A stretch of 64,000 nucleotides of DNA from the NCBI RefSeq assembly GCF_000092225.1, contig NC_014158.1, positions 1,550,001 through 1,614,000 on the forward strand, given 5' to 3'. Positions 46,154-56,122 of this stretch are shown here, one piece after another. The position numbers were made by a program, and so were the translations under genes. The notes under the pieces are model-generated. The model ran no database searches. It worked only from the letters and a program-made list of their open reading frames with translations, and had not been told where the DNA came from. The DNA is from Tsukamurella paurometabola DSM 20162 (GTDB lineage Bacteria > Actinomycetota > Actinomycetes > Mycobacteriales > Mycobacteriaceae). Each line of letters opens with the position of its first letter. The first letter of the stretch is position 1.

Positions 46154-46164
46154 CCTGGTGCGCG

Positions 46165-47382
46165 TCAGTTCGTGACGTGGTGTGCGGCGTGTCCGATGGC
46201 GGCCTCGTCGGGGATCATCGTGCGCATCAGGCGGGCCTGGCGCCGGTCGCCGAGTTCGGCGCCGCGGCGCCGGCCCCCCGGGAGCTGGAAAAGCGCCGAC
46301 TCGACGAGATTGATCGGGATCTTCAGTGCCGGGTACCAGGGGAGCACGGCCGGTACTCCGAGTTCTCGCATGGCGTGCGGTCCCAGGTAGGCCGTGGCTA
46401 TCGAGAGGTGCTGCGAGCGCGCGATGCGCCTTCGCAGCCAGCCGAGGAACGGGTAGTGCCAGTGCAGCGGATCCTCCGCCATCGGTTGTGCGAGAGCTCG
46501 ACTGGTCTCGTCCGGGGTGGACAACGCCCGTGAGGTCTGGAACAGGATGCGGAGGCTGTCGCGGAAGCTGTGCGGCAGGAAGTCGTCGTGCACGCCCATG
46601 AGTCGGCCCACGTAGCGGGTCAGATGCGCGGCCGCCTCGTACTCCCGGGGGTTCGCCAGCATGCCCAGGCCCGTGCCCGTGGCGACCGGTGCGATGAGGG
46701 CACCCACGAGCGTGGCGGCCATATCCGTCTGATTGATCGGCAGGCCGTACGCCGCCGAGTCCCAATCGTCCATCGCGAGCACATGTCGGCGCACCAGCGA
46801 GTGGATGAACCGCACGTGCAGTGTGGAGCGGTAGCCGACGCCGCCGGGACGCAGCGCATCCTCGCCGATCACGTCCAGCGCCCATTGCGCGGTCTCGGCG
46901 AAGCGCCGGTTCGAGCCCTTCTCCAAGGCGCCCGTCCGCAGGAGCGTCTGGTTGAAACCCGAGAACATGTAGCCGCCCATCAGCGCCACATCGCGGGCCA
47001 CGGAGAGCCCGTCGGCGCCGCCGCTGCGCATGAGCCGGCCCCCGGTGCGAATGGTGTTCCACTCGGTCCACTCGGGAACGGTCTCCATGTCTTCGAAGAA
47101 GTCACGCAGGATCGGCGGCGCCTGCGGCACCGAGCTGATGCCATCGGTGAGGGCGCGGTTGAACATCGCTTTGCGCGTGTCGGTGTCCGCGGCGTACATC
47201 CACGCCACCAGCTCGTCCATCGGCTCATCGCCCACGGTGAGCAACTCACCGAACCGCCGGAACTCGGCGTCGGTGGGTTCCGGGAGACGCAGTGCCCTGC
47301 TCACGAACGTGATCGCCGGCGGCACGCGGCGCGGGCGGGCGGGATGACGGGAGGGGATGGGCCTCGAGGTGGCTGCGGTCAT
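46165..47382 (-). CDS. Oxygenase MpaB-family protein (DUF2236), long form
   Basis: 405 residues of the latex-clearing-protein/MpaB fold. The central motif RSTLHVRFIHSLVRRH is followed by the helix INQTDMAATLVGAL, then FQTSRALSTPDETSRALA, HWHYPFLGWLRRR and the basic end GAELGDRRQARLMRTMIP. Family members bind heme b and oxidise polyisoprenes or act in fungal mycophenolate synthesis. The ATG at 47382 has GCGAGG upstream. A perfect 7-4-7 palindrome 20 bases upstream looks like a TetR-type operator. A shorter relative is at 54006-54677. Confidence 0.85.
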   Translation of the reverse strand: MTAATSRPIPSRHPARPRRVPPAITFVSRALRLPEPTDAEFRRFGELLTVGDEPMDELVAWMYAADTDTRKAMFNRALTDGISSVPQAPPILRDFFEDMETVPEWTEWNTIRTGGRLMRSGGADGLSVARDVALMGGYMFSGFNQTLLRTGALEKGSNRRFAETAQWALDVIGEDALRPGGVGYRSTLHVRFIHSLVRRHVLAMDDWDSAAYGLPINQTDMAATLVGALIAPVATGTGLGMLANPREYEAAAHLTRYVGRLMGVHDDFLPHSFRDSLRILFQTSRALSTPDETSRALAQPMAEDPLHWHYPFLGWLRRRIARSQHLSIATAYLGPHAMRELGVPAVLPWYPALKIPINLVESALFQLPGGRRRGAELGDRRQARLMRTMIPDEAAIGHAAHHVTN

Positions 47383-47401
47383 GGTGCCTCGCAATCTCAC
47401 A

Positions 47402-47419
47402 CGACAACAGTCGTTGTCG
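47402..47419. promoter_or_regulatory. Palindromic operator upstream of the MpaB gene
   Basis: CGACAAC-AGTC-GTTGTCG, two perfect 7-bp arms, lies 20 bases before the start codon at 47382. Its size and centre fit TetR-family sites, and TetR genes often accompany MpaB genes elsewhere. No TetR gene is in this window. Confidence 0.55.
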
Positions 47420-47533
47420 AATCTCTCCTCCATTGTTCCAGGCGAACCCGCGCTCTGGAAGAGAATGCGTGAATCTCTATCAATCGACTGCGGGAGATCG
47501 CCATCGGTGGGCGTGGTGCCTGCCCCCGGGGCG

Positions 47534-48286
47534 TCACCGCACGCAGAGGCCCACCAGCGCGACGGCGGTCGCCAGCTCGATGCCGAAGCCGAGAACGTCA
47601 CCGCTGACCCCGCCGAACCGGCGGACGCAGTGCCGCATCGCGAGTGCGGCCGCGAGCATCGCCGCGACCACCGCCAATGGCCCCTGCCATGGGACGTCCG
47701 GCACTGCCCAGATCGCGGCGATCGCTGCCACGAACATCCAGAAGGCCTGCGCCGCACCGCCCTGTGTGCCCGCGGTGAGTGCACCGAAACCGTCCGGATT
47801 CGCGGCGCACCAACCCCGCCGGCATCCGATCACCGCGGCCACCCGGGCCGCGCCGATCGCGACGCCGATCGCGATCCACTGCGCGCGATCGGCCAGGTCG
47901 CCGATCGCGGCGGCGTCGATCAGCACGACCAGTGCCAGCGCGGCCGCGCCGAACGGACCGACACTGCCCTGCCGCATGATCTCGCGCGCCCGGTCCGGCG
48001 GGCCGTAGCTGCCGAGACCGTCCACGCAGTCGGCGAAGCCGTCCACATGCATACCGCGCGTCACCAGAGCCGCCCCGGCGATCGCGAGGGCGCCGATCAG
48101 CACCCAGGGAAGTCCCGCAGCCGCTGACGCCCACGCGATCCCGGTGACGATCGCGCCCACCACCGCCCCGGCCACGGGGACGAAGAAGATCACCCGCCCC
48201 GCCCCCGGACGGTCCACCGCGGGCTGCAGGCGCCGCGGAACCGGCAGCACCGTCATCCAGGCGAGCGCCGTCGGGAGGAACCGCAT
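47534..48286 (-). CDS. cobS: Adenosylcobinamide-GDP ribazoletransferase (cobalamin synthase)
   Basis: A 250-residue integral membrane enzyme joining adenosylcobinamide-GDP and alpha-ribazole. It has MTVLPVPRRL near the start, the acidic metal motif RGMHVDGFADCVDGLGSYG, IMRQGSVGPFGAAAL and several Ala/Val-rich helices. The ATG at 48286 follows the cobU-cobT stop after one base (TGAGATG), so translation is coupled. The substrates are made by the fusion protein encoded upstream. Confidence 0.94.
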   Translation of the reverse strand: MRFLPTALAWMTVLPVPRRLQPAVDRPGAGRVIFFVPVAGAVVGAIVTGIAWASAAAGLPWVLIGALAIAGAALVTRGMHVDGFADCVDGLGSYGPPDRAREIMRQGSVGPFGAAALALVVLIDAAAIGDLADRAQWIAIGVAIGAARVAAVIGCRRGWCAANPDGFGALTAGTQGGAAQAFWMFVAAIAAIWAVPDVPWQGPLAVVAAMLAAALAMRHCVRRFGGVSGDVLGFGIELATAVALVGLCVR

Positions 48287-48287
48287 C

Positions 48288-49967
48288 TCAGGCCCGCGAG
48301 ACCCCGGCGGAATCGAACGTCGCCATCTCGCCGAGTACCGCCACCGCCGACCGGACGATGGGCAGCGCGAGCGTCGCGCCGCTGCCCTCGCCGAGACGCA
48401 TGCCGAGGTCCACCAGCGGTTCCAGGTCGAGGCGGCGCAACGCGAGATCGTGAGCCGGTTCCGGGCTGCGATGCCCGGCCACCCACCACCCGATGGCACC
48501 CGGTGCCAACTCGTGCGCGACCAATGCCGCAGCGGTCACCACCACACCGTCGAGGATCACCGGGGTACGGCGGACCGCGGCCTGCGCGAGGAATCCGGCC
48601 ATCGCTGCCAGATCGGCGCCGGCGGCCGTGCGCAGCAACGCTTTCGGGTTCCCGGCGTGGGGCCGGGCGCGATACATGGCATCACGGACCGCAGCCGCTT
48701 TGCGCATCCACGCGTTATCGTCGATGCCGGTGCCGCGGCCCACCACGAGCACGGGCTCGGTGTCGGTGATCGCGCCGATCAGCACGGCCGCGGGCGTGGT
48801 GTTGCCGATGCCCATGTCGCCGAGAATCAGGAGGTCGGCGCCGGAATCGATCTCCTCGTCGGCGATCCGGCGGCCCGCGGCGATCGCGGCGATCGTCTCC
48901 TCGTCGGAGAGGGCGTCCGCCGTGGCGATATCGCCCGACGAGCGGCGGATCTTGTTGCGGCTCAGTTCCGGACTGGTATCGGCCGAGACGGCGATGTCCT
49001 CCACCCGCACCGATGCCCCCGCCTGGGTCGCGAGCACGTTCACGGCCGCACCGTCGGCGGCGAAGTTCGCCACCATCTGCGCGGTGACCTCCGGCGGATA
49101 CGCCGACACCCCGGTCGCGGCGACGCCGTGATCGCCGGCCATCACCACGATGCGGGCCCGCTCGAACTGTCGTGGGGGACAGGTCCCCTGGCATGCGGCG
49201 ATCCATTCACCGAGCTCCTCGAGCCGGCCCAGGGATCCCTTCGGCTTGGTGAGCTGCAGCTGCCGGTCCCGCGCCTGCTGCGCCACGGAGGCATCCGGCG
49301 GCGTGACCGAGGGGAAGGACAGCGGATCGGCGTCGGGGTCGAAGGGCGGCAGTTCGACCGGGGCGAGCGCGACGACGGGCGCTGCCGGGGCGGCCGGGGC
49401 GGCCGTCGCCGTCGCCGGGGCGGGCGCGGGCGCGGGCCCGGCCCGCCCGTCCAGGACCACCGCGCGCCCGGCGACGACGAGTTCGACCCCGTCGGCCACC
49501 GCCGCGAGGCGAGCGTTCAGATCGCCGAGAAGATCCTGGAACACACGTCCCGCGTGCGTCGCGGGAACCACCGATAGGCCGACCTCGGGGCTGACGAAGA
49601 CCAGCTCGCCCCGGTATGCAGCCGCCGCGTTCACCAGCGCCGCGACCTCGTCATCGACGCGAGCGGGACTCTCCCAGCCGGCCGCGTCGAGCCGCGCGGC
49701 GAGCCAGGCCCCGAGATCGTCGACCAGGGTGGCGACATCGCCTGTCGCGAACAGCGCCGCGAGGTCCTGTGTCTCGACCGTGGTCCACGACTGCGGTCGG
49801 CGCGAGCGGTGCGCGTCGATCCGGGACGCCAGGTCCGGATCACCGTCGGGCCGCGGCGCGGTGGCGACGTACCGGACCGCAGCGGAGCCGGCCGCGGCGG
49901 TGATCAACTGCTCGGCGCGAGCCGACTTACCCGAGCGGACACCGCCCAGGACGAGGCGCAGGCCCAT
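48288..49967 (-). CDS. cobUT: Fused CobU kinase/guanylyltransferase and CobT phosphoribosyltransferase
   Basis: A 559-residue fusion. Residues 1-175 are CobU: the P-loop [25 protein letters not shown] and [28 protein letters not shown]. An Ala/Pro linker (about 176-210) follows. Residues 220-559 are Cob[79 protein letters not shown] and [16 protein letters not shown]. It makes adenosylcobinamide-GDP and alpha-ribazole phosphate, with CobS using both branches. The gene is one open frame, so the fusion is real in this sequence. Confidence 0.94.
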   Translation of the reverse strand: MGLRLVLGGVRSGKSARAEQLITAAAGSAAVRYVATAPRPDGDPDLASRIDAHRSRRPQSWTTVETQDLAALFATGDVATLVDDLGAWLAARLDAAGWESPARVDDEVAALVNAAAAYRGELVFVSPEVGLSVVPATHAGRVFQDLLGDLNARLAAVADGVELVVAGRAVVLDGRAGPAPAPAPATATAAPAAPAAPVVALAPVELPPFDPDADPLSFPSVTPPDASVAQQARDRQLQLTKPKGSLGRLEELGEWIAACQGTCPPRQFERARIVVMAGDHGVAATGVSAYPPEVTAQMVANFAADGAAVNVLATQAGASVRVEDIAVSADTSPELSRNKIRRSSGDIATADALSDEETIAAIAAGRRIADEEIDSGADLLILGDMGIGNTTPAAVLIGAITDTEPVLVVGRGTGIDDNAWMRKAAAVRDAMYRARPHAGNPKALLRTAAGADLAAMAGFLAQAAVRRTPVILDGVVVTAAALVAHELAPGAIGWWVAGHRSPEPAHDLALRRLDLEPLVDLGMRLGEGSGATLALPIVRSAVAVLGEMATFDSAGVSRA

Positions 49968-49970
49968 AAC

Positions 49971-50657
49971 TCAGACCGCGTCGCCGGGCGAGACCCGGGG
50001 CCGGGGGATGCGCATTCGGCGCAACTGCGTCGTGCGCATGAAGGCGTACCAGCCCAGCTTGAAACCGGTCTCTGTGGTGTCCGGGTACTTCTCCTGCACC
50101 CGCTTGTTCACGCGGCGGCCGGTGAAGTACCCCTCGATGCCCATCACGATGATCAGGATCATCAGGATGGGCATCGCGAGCGCGCTCAGCGTCGGGCTCT
50201 GCACAGTGATGAACATGTAGATCATCACCGCCACCGCGATCGGAATGAACATCGTTGCGATGTGCCGTTTGGAGTCCACCAGGTCGCGCGCCATCGCCTT
50301 GATCGGCCCCTGATCACGAACGGGCAGGTAGCGCTCGTCGCCCTGCATCATCAGTTCGCGCCGCTCGTTCGCCGCGGCACGGCGTTCGGCCGCCGCCGCC
50401 TTGCGCTCCTCCTTGGACATGGAGTTCTTGAGCTCCTTGCGCCGCGCCCGCGCTTCGGCACGAGTCTGCGGGGCCGGGGCGACGGGGCCGCGCTTGCGGC
50501 CCTGCGCCTCACGGCGGCTCGGGGTGGGGCGGCCCTTGCCCGGGGTCTGCGCGGGCTTAGCGGCGGGTGCAGCGGCGTCGTCGTCCGCGGTACCGGTGCC
50601 CGCGCTGTCCGCGGTCTCGGGAGCCGTGTCTTCGGCCTTCTGCCAGGGGAGTTTCAC
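49971..50657 (-). CDS. DUF3043 membrane protein
   Basis: 228 residues. The N-terminal half is hydrophilic and charged (MKLPWQKAEDTAPE, then GKGRPTPSRREAQGRKRGP, the family's conserved PTPxRxxAxxxxRxP region). RYLPVRDQGPIKAMARDLVDSKRHIA follows, then two membrane helices (FIPIAVAVMIYMFITV and LSALAMPILMILIIVMGIEGYF). It matches the mycobacterial protein next to cobT. Function unknown. Its stop is 3 bases before the cobUT start, so it heads the leftward run cobUT-cobS. Confidence 0.87.
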   Translation of the reverse strand: MKLPWQKAEDTAPETADSAGTGTADDDAAAPAAKPAQTPGKGRPTPSRREAQGRKRGPVAPAPQTRAEARARRKELKNSMSKEERKAAAAERRAAANERRELMMQGDERYLPVRDQGPIKAMARDLVDSKRHIATMFIPIAVAVMIYMFITVQSPTLSALAMPILMILIIVMGIEGYFTGRRVNKRVQEKYPDTTETGFKLGWYAFMRTTQLRRMRIPRPRVSPGDAV

Positions 50658-50712
50658 GGCGTCCAGCCTAGAAGATCGCGGAGAGTGCGCGCACCGTGCC
50701 TACACTCGCCGC

Positions 50713-51813
50713 ATGTCGTCCCAGTTGGCGGGGGTCCCCGCGCGGATCCTGGTCGCGCCGGACTCGTTCGGGGGCACGCTCAGCGCCGCCCAGGCTGCCC
50801 ACGCGATCGCCGCCGGTTGGCGCGCCGCGCGGCCGGCCGATGAGGTGGTGCTGGCGCCGCAGTCCGACGGTGGGCCGGGCTTCGTCGATGTGCTCGCGGC
50901 AGGGCTGGGCACCGATCCCGACACGGCCGTGGTGTCCGGTCCGCTCGGCCACCCCGTGCCCGCCCGGTTCCTCATCGTGGGCGCGAGCGCCTATCTCGAA
51001 TGCGCACAGGCCTGCGGGCTCGACCTGCTGCCGCACGGGCCCACTCCGGCGTCGGCCGAGGCCGCCACCTCGCGCGGCGTCGGCGAGCTGATCCTCGCCG
51101 CGCTCGCCGCCGGCGCGACGACGATCACCGTCGGCCTTGGCGGTTCGGCCTGCACCGACGGTGGCGCGGGCCTCGCGGAGGCGTTCGGTGGCTTCGAACG
51201 CGCCGCGACCGCGCTCGCCAACGTCCACCTGATCGCCGCGACCGATGTGGAGAACCCGCTGCTGGGGCCGTCCGGAGCCGCCGCGGTTTTCGGACCGCAG
51301 AAGGGCGCACCGTCGGCCCTGATCCCCGCGCTCGAGGCCCGGTTAACGCAGGTCAGCGCTGACTGGCGGGCCGCTACCGGGCGCGTGGTCACCGGTCTGC
51401 CCGGTGCGGGCGCCGCCGGCGGACTCGGCGCAGCGCTGCTCGCACTCGGCGCCGACCGGGCCTCCGGTGCGGAGGTGGTCGCCCGGGCCACCGGGCTCGA
51501 CGAGTTGCTCGACCGGGTCGCCCTCGTGGTCACCGGGGAGGGCCGATTCGACGATCAGTCGCTGCGAGGCAAGGCGGCGATCGCCCTCGCCGCACGCGCC
51601 GCCCGGCACGGCGTGGACGCCGTGGTCCTGGCGGGGCAGGTCACCGTTGACCCCGCTCTCGCCCGGCAGCACCACGTGCGCCACGCCTATTCGCTGGTCG
51701 AGACCGCGGGATCGGTCGAGGCGTCGATGCGCGACGCCGACGGTGCCCTGCGTGCCCTGGCCGAGCAGGTGGCGGGCGCGGCGGAGGCAGGAGTATTCGA
51801 TCGAGAGGCGTGA
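50713..51813 (+). CDS. Glycerate kinase family protein
   Basis: A 366-residue GlxK/GarK-type kinase. It has ILVAPDSFGGTLSAAQAAHAIAAGW, PQSDGGPGFVDVLA, TITVGLGGSACTDGGAGLAEAFG, DVENPLLGPSGAAAVFGPQKGA and VVTGEGRFDDQSLRGKA. The expected reaction is ATP-dependent phosphorylation of D-glycerate. The ATG at 50713 is 55 bases from the divergent DUF3043 start. The open frame upstream within the neighbour's leader was not used. Confidence 0.92.
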   Translation: MSSQLAGVPARILVAPDSFGGTLSAAQAAHAIAAGWRAARPADEVVLAPQSDGGPGFVDVLAAGLGTDPDTAVVSGPLGHPVPARFLIVGASAYLECAQACGLDLLPHGPTPASAEAATSRGVGELILAALAAGATTITVGLGGSACTDGGAGLAEAFGGFERAATALANVHLIAATDVENPLLGPSGAAAVFGPQKGAPSALIPALEARLTQVSADWRAATGRVVTGLPGAGAAGGLGAALLALGADRASGAEVVARATGLDELLDRVALVVTGEGRFDDQSLRGKAAIALAARAARHGVDAVVLAGQVTVDPALARQHHVRHAYSLVETAGSVEASMRDADGALRALAEQVAGAAEAGVFDREA

Positions 51814-51883
51814 CGGGAGTACCGGGAATTCCCGGCGAGGGAGTACCGTTGAACCGAACACCCAGCGTGTGAGGAGAACGTGA

Positions 51884-53306
<1,423 letters not shown>

Positions 53307-53317
53307 GTCACATTCTC

Positions 53318-53351
53318 GGTTACCGACGCGTAACCTACGGTAGCGTAGGTT
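53318..53351. promoter_or_regulatory. Two overlapping palindromes before the hemolysin III-like gene
   Basis: GGTTAC-CGACGC-GTAACC (53318-53335) overlaps AACCTACG-GTAG-CGTAGGTT (53332-53351), both with perfect arms. The second ends one base before the ATG at 53353. A TAGCGT box at 53341-53346 could be a -10 giving a leaderless mRNA. A dimeric repressor such as a TetR protein is the likely ligand. Confidence 0.6.
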
Positions 53352-53352
53352 C

Positions 53353-54009
53353 ATGACGGTCGTCGGTGTGCCCGAGGTCAAACCGCGGTTGCGCGGTGTG
53401 ATTCACCAGTTCGGCGCGCTCGGGGCGATCGCTCTGGGCGTCCCGCTGGTGATCGCCGGCTTCCGGCAATCCGCTGGCGCCGGCCTCGCCCTGCTGGTCT
53501 ACGCGATCACCGTGTTCGGCGTGTTCGGGGTGAGCGCGGCCTACCATCGCGGACGCTGGACCGACGCGCAGCGCATCTGGATGAAGCGCGCCGACCACTG
53601 CATGATCTTCGTCTTCATCGCCGGCAGCTACACGCCGATCGCGGTGCTGGCATTGCCGTCCGGCGTCGCCCGGTGGGTACTCGCGGTCGTCTGGGGCGGC
53701 GCGCTCGCCGGCGTCGCGCTGAAACTGCTGTGGCCGCACGCACCGCGCTGGGTGGGCGTCCCGCTGTACATCGCCCTCGGCTGGGTCGTGGTGGCCGTCG
53801 CGGGCGATCTGGTCGACGGTGCGGGGTGGACGGCCTCGGCACTGCTCGCCATCGGTGGCGTGCTCTACAGCGGCGGAGCGGTGCTCTATGCCACTCGCTG
53901 GCCCGACCCCTGGCCCGGCGTGTTCGGGCATCACGAGTTCTTCCACGCCGCCACCGTGGTCGCGGCCCTGTGTCATTACGCGGCGATGTGGATCATCCTG
54001 CTCCGATGA
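53353..54009 (+). CDS. Hemolysin III (HlyIII/PAQR) family membrane protein
   Basis: 218 residues with seven predicted membrane helices. The family's metal-site residues appear as SAAYHRGRW near residue 62, KRADHCMIFVFIAGSYTPIAVLAL near 83 and the C-terminal FGHHEFFHAATVVAALCHY. Bacterial members are poorly understood, with proposed roles in membrane lipid homeostasis. The ATG at 53353 sits at the end of a strong palindrome. The stop overlaps the next ATG (ATGA), coupling it to the MpaB-type gene. Confidence 0.9.
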   Translation: MTVVGVPEVKPRLRGVIHQFGALGAIALGVPLVIAGFRQSAGAGLALLVYAITVFGVFGVSAAYHRGRWTDAQRIWMKRADHCMIFVFIAGSYTPIAVLALPSGVARWVLAVVWGGALAGVALKLLWPHAPRWVGVPLYIALGWVVVAVAGDLVDGAGWTASALLAIGGVLYSGGAVLYATRWPDPWPGVFGHHEFFHAATVVAALCHYAAMWIILLR

Positions 54010-54677
54010 GTTCGATTCTGCTGCGGCACCTCGACTCCCGCCGATTCCGGCTCGCCCTGCCGCGCGCCGTCGCACTGCAGGTGTTGCATCCATCGATCGC
54101 CGCCGCCTTCACCGAGCACGTCTCGTCGAGCCTGTGGGCACATAAGCAACGCACCGTCGGACCGCTCGTGCGGATGGCGTACCGCGGCGAGACGTCCGAC
54201 TGGATCATCCGATTCGCGCACGAGCACGTGAAGGGCGTCGACACAACGGGGGAGCGGTACCACGCGCTCGATCCGGGCCTCTTCCACTTTCAGCACGCCA
54301 CCTACGTGGACGCGCTGGTCGCCGGCATCGAGACCTACTCCGGACCGCTCACGCCGACCCAGCATGAGCAGCTGTACGCCGAGTGCTGCGACTGGTACCG
54401 CGTGTACGGCATCTCGGCGCGTCCTCTTCCTGCCACGTGGCCCGCGTTCACCGAGTACTTCGCCGACGCCTGCGCCGGGCTTCGTCTCACCCCCGAGGGA
54501 GCGGAACTCGGTTCCGCAGCACTGCGTCCGCCGCGCTGGGCGTTCGGGACCATTCCCGGCTTCGCCGCGCGCGGCATCCAACACGATCGTGCGCGGGAAT
54601 TGCTCGGCGTACCGAGGAGCGCCGTCGACCGGTTCGCCTTCGACGCCTTCGCCGCGGCCCAGCGTGCGCGGGCTTGA
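54006..54677 (+). CDS. Oxygenase MpaB-family protein (DUF2236), short form
   Basis: 223 residues: LALPRAVALQVLHPSIAAAFTEHVSS, then the family segment LDPGLFHFQHATYVDALVAGIETYSGPLTPTQHEQLYAE, and FTEYFADACAGLRLTPEG. This is the compact DUF2236 type, with R/H residues that may bind heme or metal. The stop at 54675-54677 overlaps the promoter/operator of the merR gene. Coupling to hlyIII by ATGA suggests a joint membrane or lipid function. No substrate can be named. Confidence 0.83.
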   Translation: MSSILLRHLDSRRFRLALPRAVALQVLHPSIAAAFTEHVSSSLWAHKQRTVGPLVRMAYRGETSDWIIRFAHEHVKGVDTTGERYHALDPGLFHFQHATYVDALVAGIETYSGPLTPTQHEQLYAECCDWYRVYGISARPLPATWPAFTEYFADACAGLRLTPEGAELGSAALRPPRWAFGTIPGFAARGIQHDRARELLGVPRSAVDRFAFDAFAAAQRARA

Positions 54678-54704
54678 CCTTGACGCGGCGTCAAGGTGTG
54701 TACT
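54674..54704 (+). promoter_or_regulatory. MerR-type promoter with 19-bp spacer and palindromic operator
   Basis: -35 TTGACC (54674-54679) and -10 TGTACT (54699-54704) are 19 bp apart, the long spacing typical of MerR-activated promoters. Inside the spacer region lies a perfect palindrome, ACCTTGACGC-G-GCGTCAAGGT (54677-54697). It precedes the merR-type gene, so autoregulation by DNA twisting is expected. Confidence 0.85.
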
Positions 54705-54728
54705 GCTCTCATCACTGAGGGAGGCACC

Positions 54729-55478
54729 ATGAGGATCGGAGACGTGGCCCGCATCGTCGGCGTATCCACCCGCACGATTCGGCATTACCACCGGATCGGA
54801 CTGCTCGGCGAGCCGGCGCGCGAGTCGAACGGATACCGCACCTACGGACTCGACGATGTCGTGCTCCTGCTGCGCATCCGCCGCCTCGCCGAGACCGGAA
54901 TGTCGCTCGACGAGATCGCCGACGTGCTCGATGACGACGAACGCCACCGCGACCTCGATGAGGTGCTCGCCGAGCTCGACGCCGACCTCGCCCGGCAGGA
55001 GGATGCCATTCGTGACCGCCGCCGACGCCTGGCAGAACTCCGGTTCACCGCCTCCGGCTCGCTCATGACCGAGCGCGTCGACACCATCGCCCGGCGGATC
55101 GCGGAGGTCTACGACGGCGCCGCGGCCAGGATGGAACTCGCGGTCATGGAGGTACTCACCGCCGTGGTGCCGGGAGCCGTCGATGCCTACGAGAGCGCGC
55201 TCGACGATCCGGCGGTGGTTGCGGCATCCAGCGAGATCGCCACGGACTTCGAGGCGCTGCGTACCGCCGATCCCGACGCGCCCGAGGTTCGCGCCCTGGC
55301 CGAGCGCATCGTCGCCGCGGCGGGCGCACTCGAGTTCTCCGCCGGTGCGGGCTCGGACGCGCCTCGCGTCCTGATCGAGGATGTGACCGCGTGGTTCGAC
55401 TCCGCCGACTGGATGTCGCGGGCACAGCGGCGTTGCATCGACGTGATGATGCAGCAGATGATCGGGCGCCGGCCGTGA
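54729..55478 (+). CDS. MerR-family transcriptional regulator
   Basis: 249 residues. The N-terminal winged helix (MRIGDVARIVGVSTRTIRHYHRIGLLGEPARESNGYRTYGLDDVVLLLRIRRLAETGMSLDEIADVL) is standard MerR. A coiled-coil linker follows (DLDEVLAELDADLARQEDAIRDRRRRLAELR), then a helical effector domain rich in Ala and Asp with no Cys for metal sensing. That points to an organic ligand. GAGGGAGG lies 6 bases before the ATG at 54729. Its TGA overlaps the GTG of the next gene. Confidence 0.92.
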   Translation: MRIGDVARIVGVSTRTIRHYHRIGLLGEPARESNGYRTYGLDDVVLLLRIRRLAETGMSLDEIADVLDDDERHRDLDEVLAELDADLARQEDAIRDRRRRLAELRFTASGSLMTERVDTIARRIAEVYDGAAARMELAVMEVLTAVVPGAVDAYESALDDPAVVAASSEIATDFEALRTADPDAPEVRALAERIVAAAGALEFSAGAGSDAPRVLIEDVTAWFDSADWMSRAQRRCIDVMMQQMIGRRP

Positions 55479-56122
55479 GCGGGGAGTGGTGGCGCACCGA
55501 GGCGGCGCTGAGCCGGGTGCTCCCGCCGCGGCTCGCCGGCGCCGTTCTCGCCGCGCCCCGCGGTGCATCGGTGATCGTCCGATGGGTCCTGCGTCGTAGG
55601 CCGAGCGGCAAAGCGTTCCCTCACCATCGCGATATGACCGTGCTGGCGTGGTTCCTCGTGGCGATGACCGTACTCGAAGGGGCGGTACTCGACGTGGTCC
55701 TGCGCGCGATCCTCGGCCCGTCGCCGTGGGTGTGGCTCGCGCTCGTCGCGCACCTGCTCGGCGTGTACCTACTGATCGCCGCCTATGCGGGGATGGTCAC
55801 CCGGCCGCACACACTCGACGGCGGCATCCTGCGGCTGCGAACCGGACTGGGAACCGAGGTCGCCATCGCCTTGTCGTCGGTCGAGGACGCGACCGCGGGG
55901 CGCTACCCCGGTTTCGACCAATCGGCCTGGCGGGTCGACGATTCCGGCGATGCCACCCTGGCCTGTGGCGACGCCAACCTCCGGCTCAGCCTGACGTGCG
56001 GGTCCACCGTGATGGTCAACGCGTGCCCGTGGCCCGCCCCGCGCACGGTGCATGTCACCGTCGACGAACCGCGCCTGATGGCAAGGGCGATCGCCGAGGC
56101 GCAGCAACTCGCGACGGCCTAG
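55475..56122 (+). CDS. Hypothetical membrane protein coupled to MerR regulator
   Basis: 215 residues. A basic N-terminal region is followed by two membrane helices (VLAWFLVAMTVLEGAVLDVVL and WVWLALVAHLLGVYLLIAAYAGM) and then a soluble domain of about 100 residues predicted as beta-rich (TLDGGILRLRTGLGTEVAIALSSVEDAT, ANLRLSLTCGSTVMVNACPWPAPRTVHVTVDEP). No family is recognised; the layout resembles PH-like membrane proteins. The GTG at 55475 overlaps the merR stop (GTGA), so it is probably the main target or partner of that regulator. It ends in a 4-base overlap with asnB on the other strand. Confidence 0.75.
   Translation: MSGEWWRTEAALSRVLPPRLAGAVLAAPRGASVIVRWVLRRRPSGKAFPHHRDMTVLAWFLVAMTVLEGAVLDVVLRAILGPSPWVWLALVAHLLGVYLLIAAYAGMVTRPHTLDGGILRLRTGLGTEVAIALSSVEDATAGRYPGFDQSAWRVDDSGDATLACGDANLRLSLTCGSTVMVNACPWPAPRTVHVTVDEPRLMARAIAEAQQLATA

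Noticed and set aside
45041-47071. Minus-strand open frame of 676 codons covering ilvE and part of the MpaB gene
   Set aside because: It spans two well-defined genes in other frames and has no continuous domain.
49968-50712. Cobalamin riboswitch upstream of cobUT
   Set aside because: Only 3 bases separate the DUF3043 and cobUT genes, and the 55-base gap before DUF3043 is too short and lacks the B12-box pattern.
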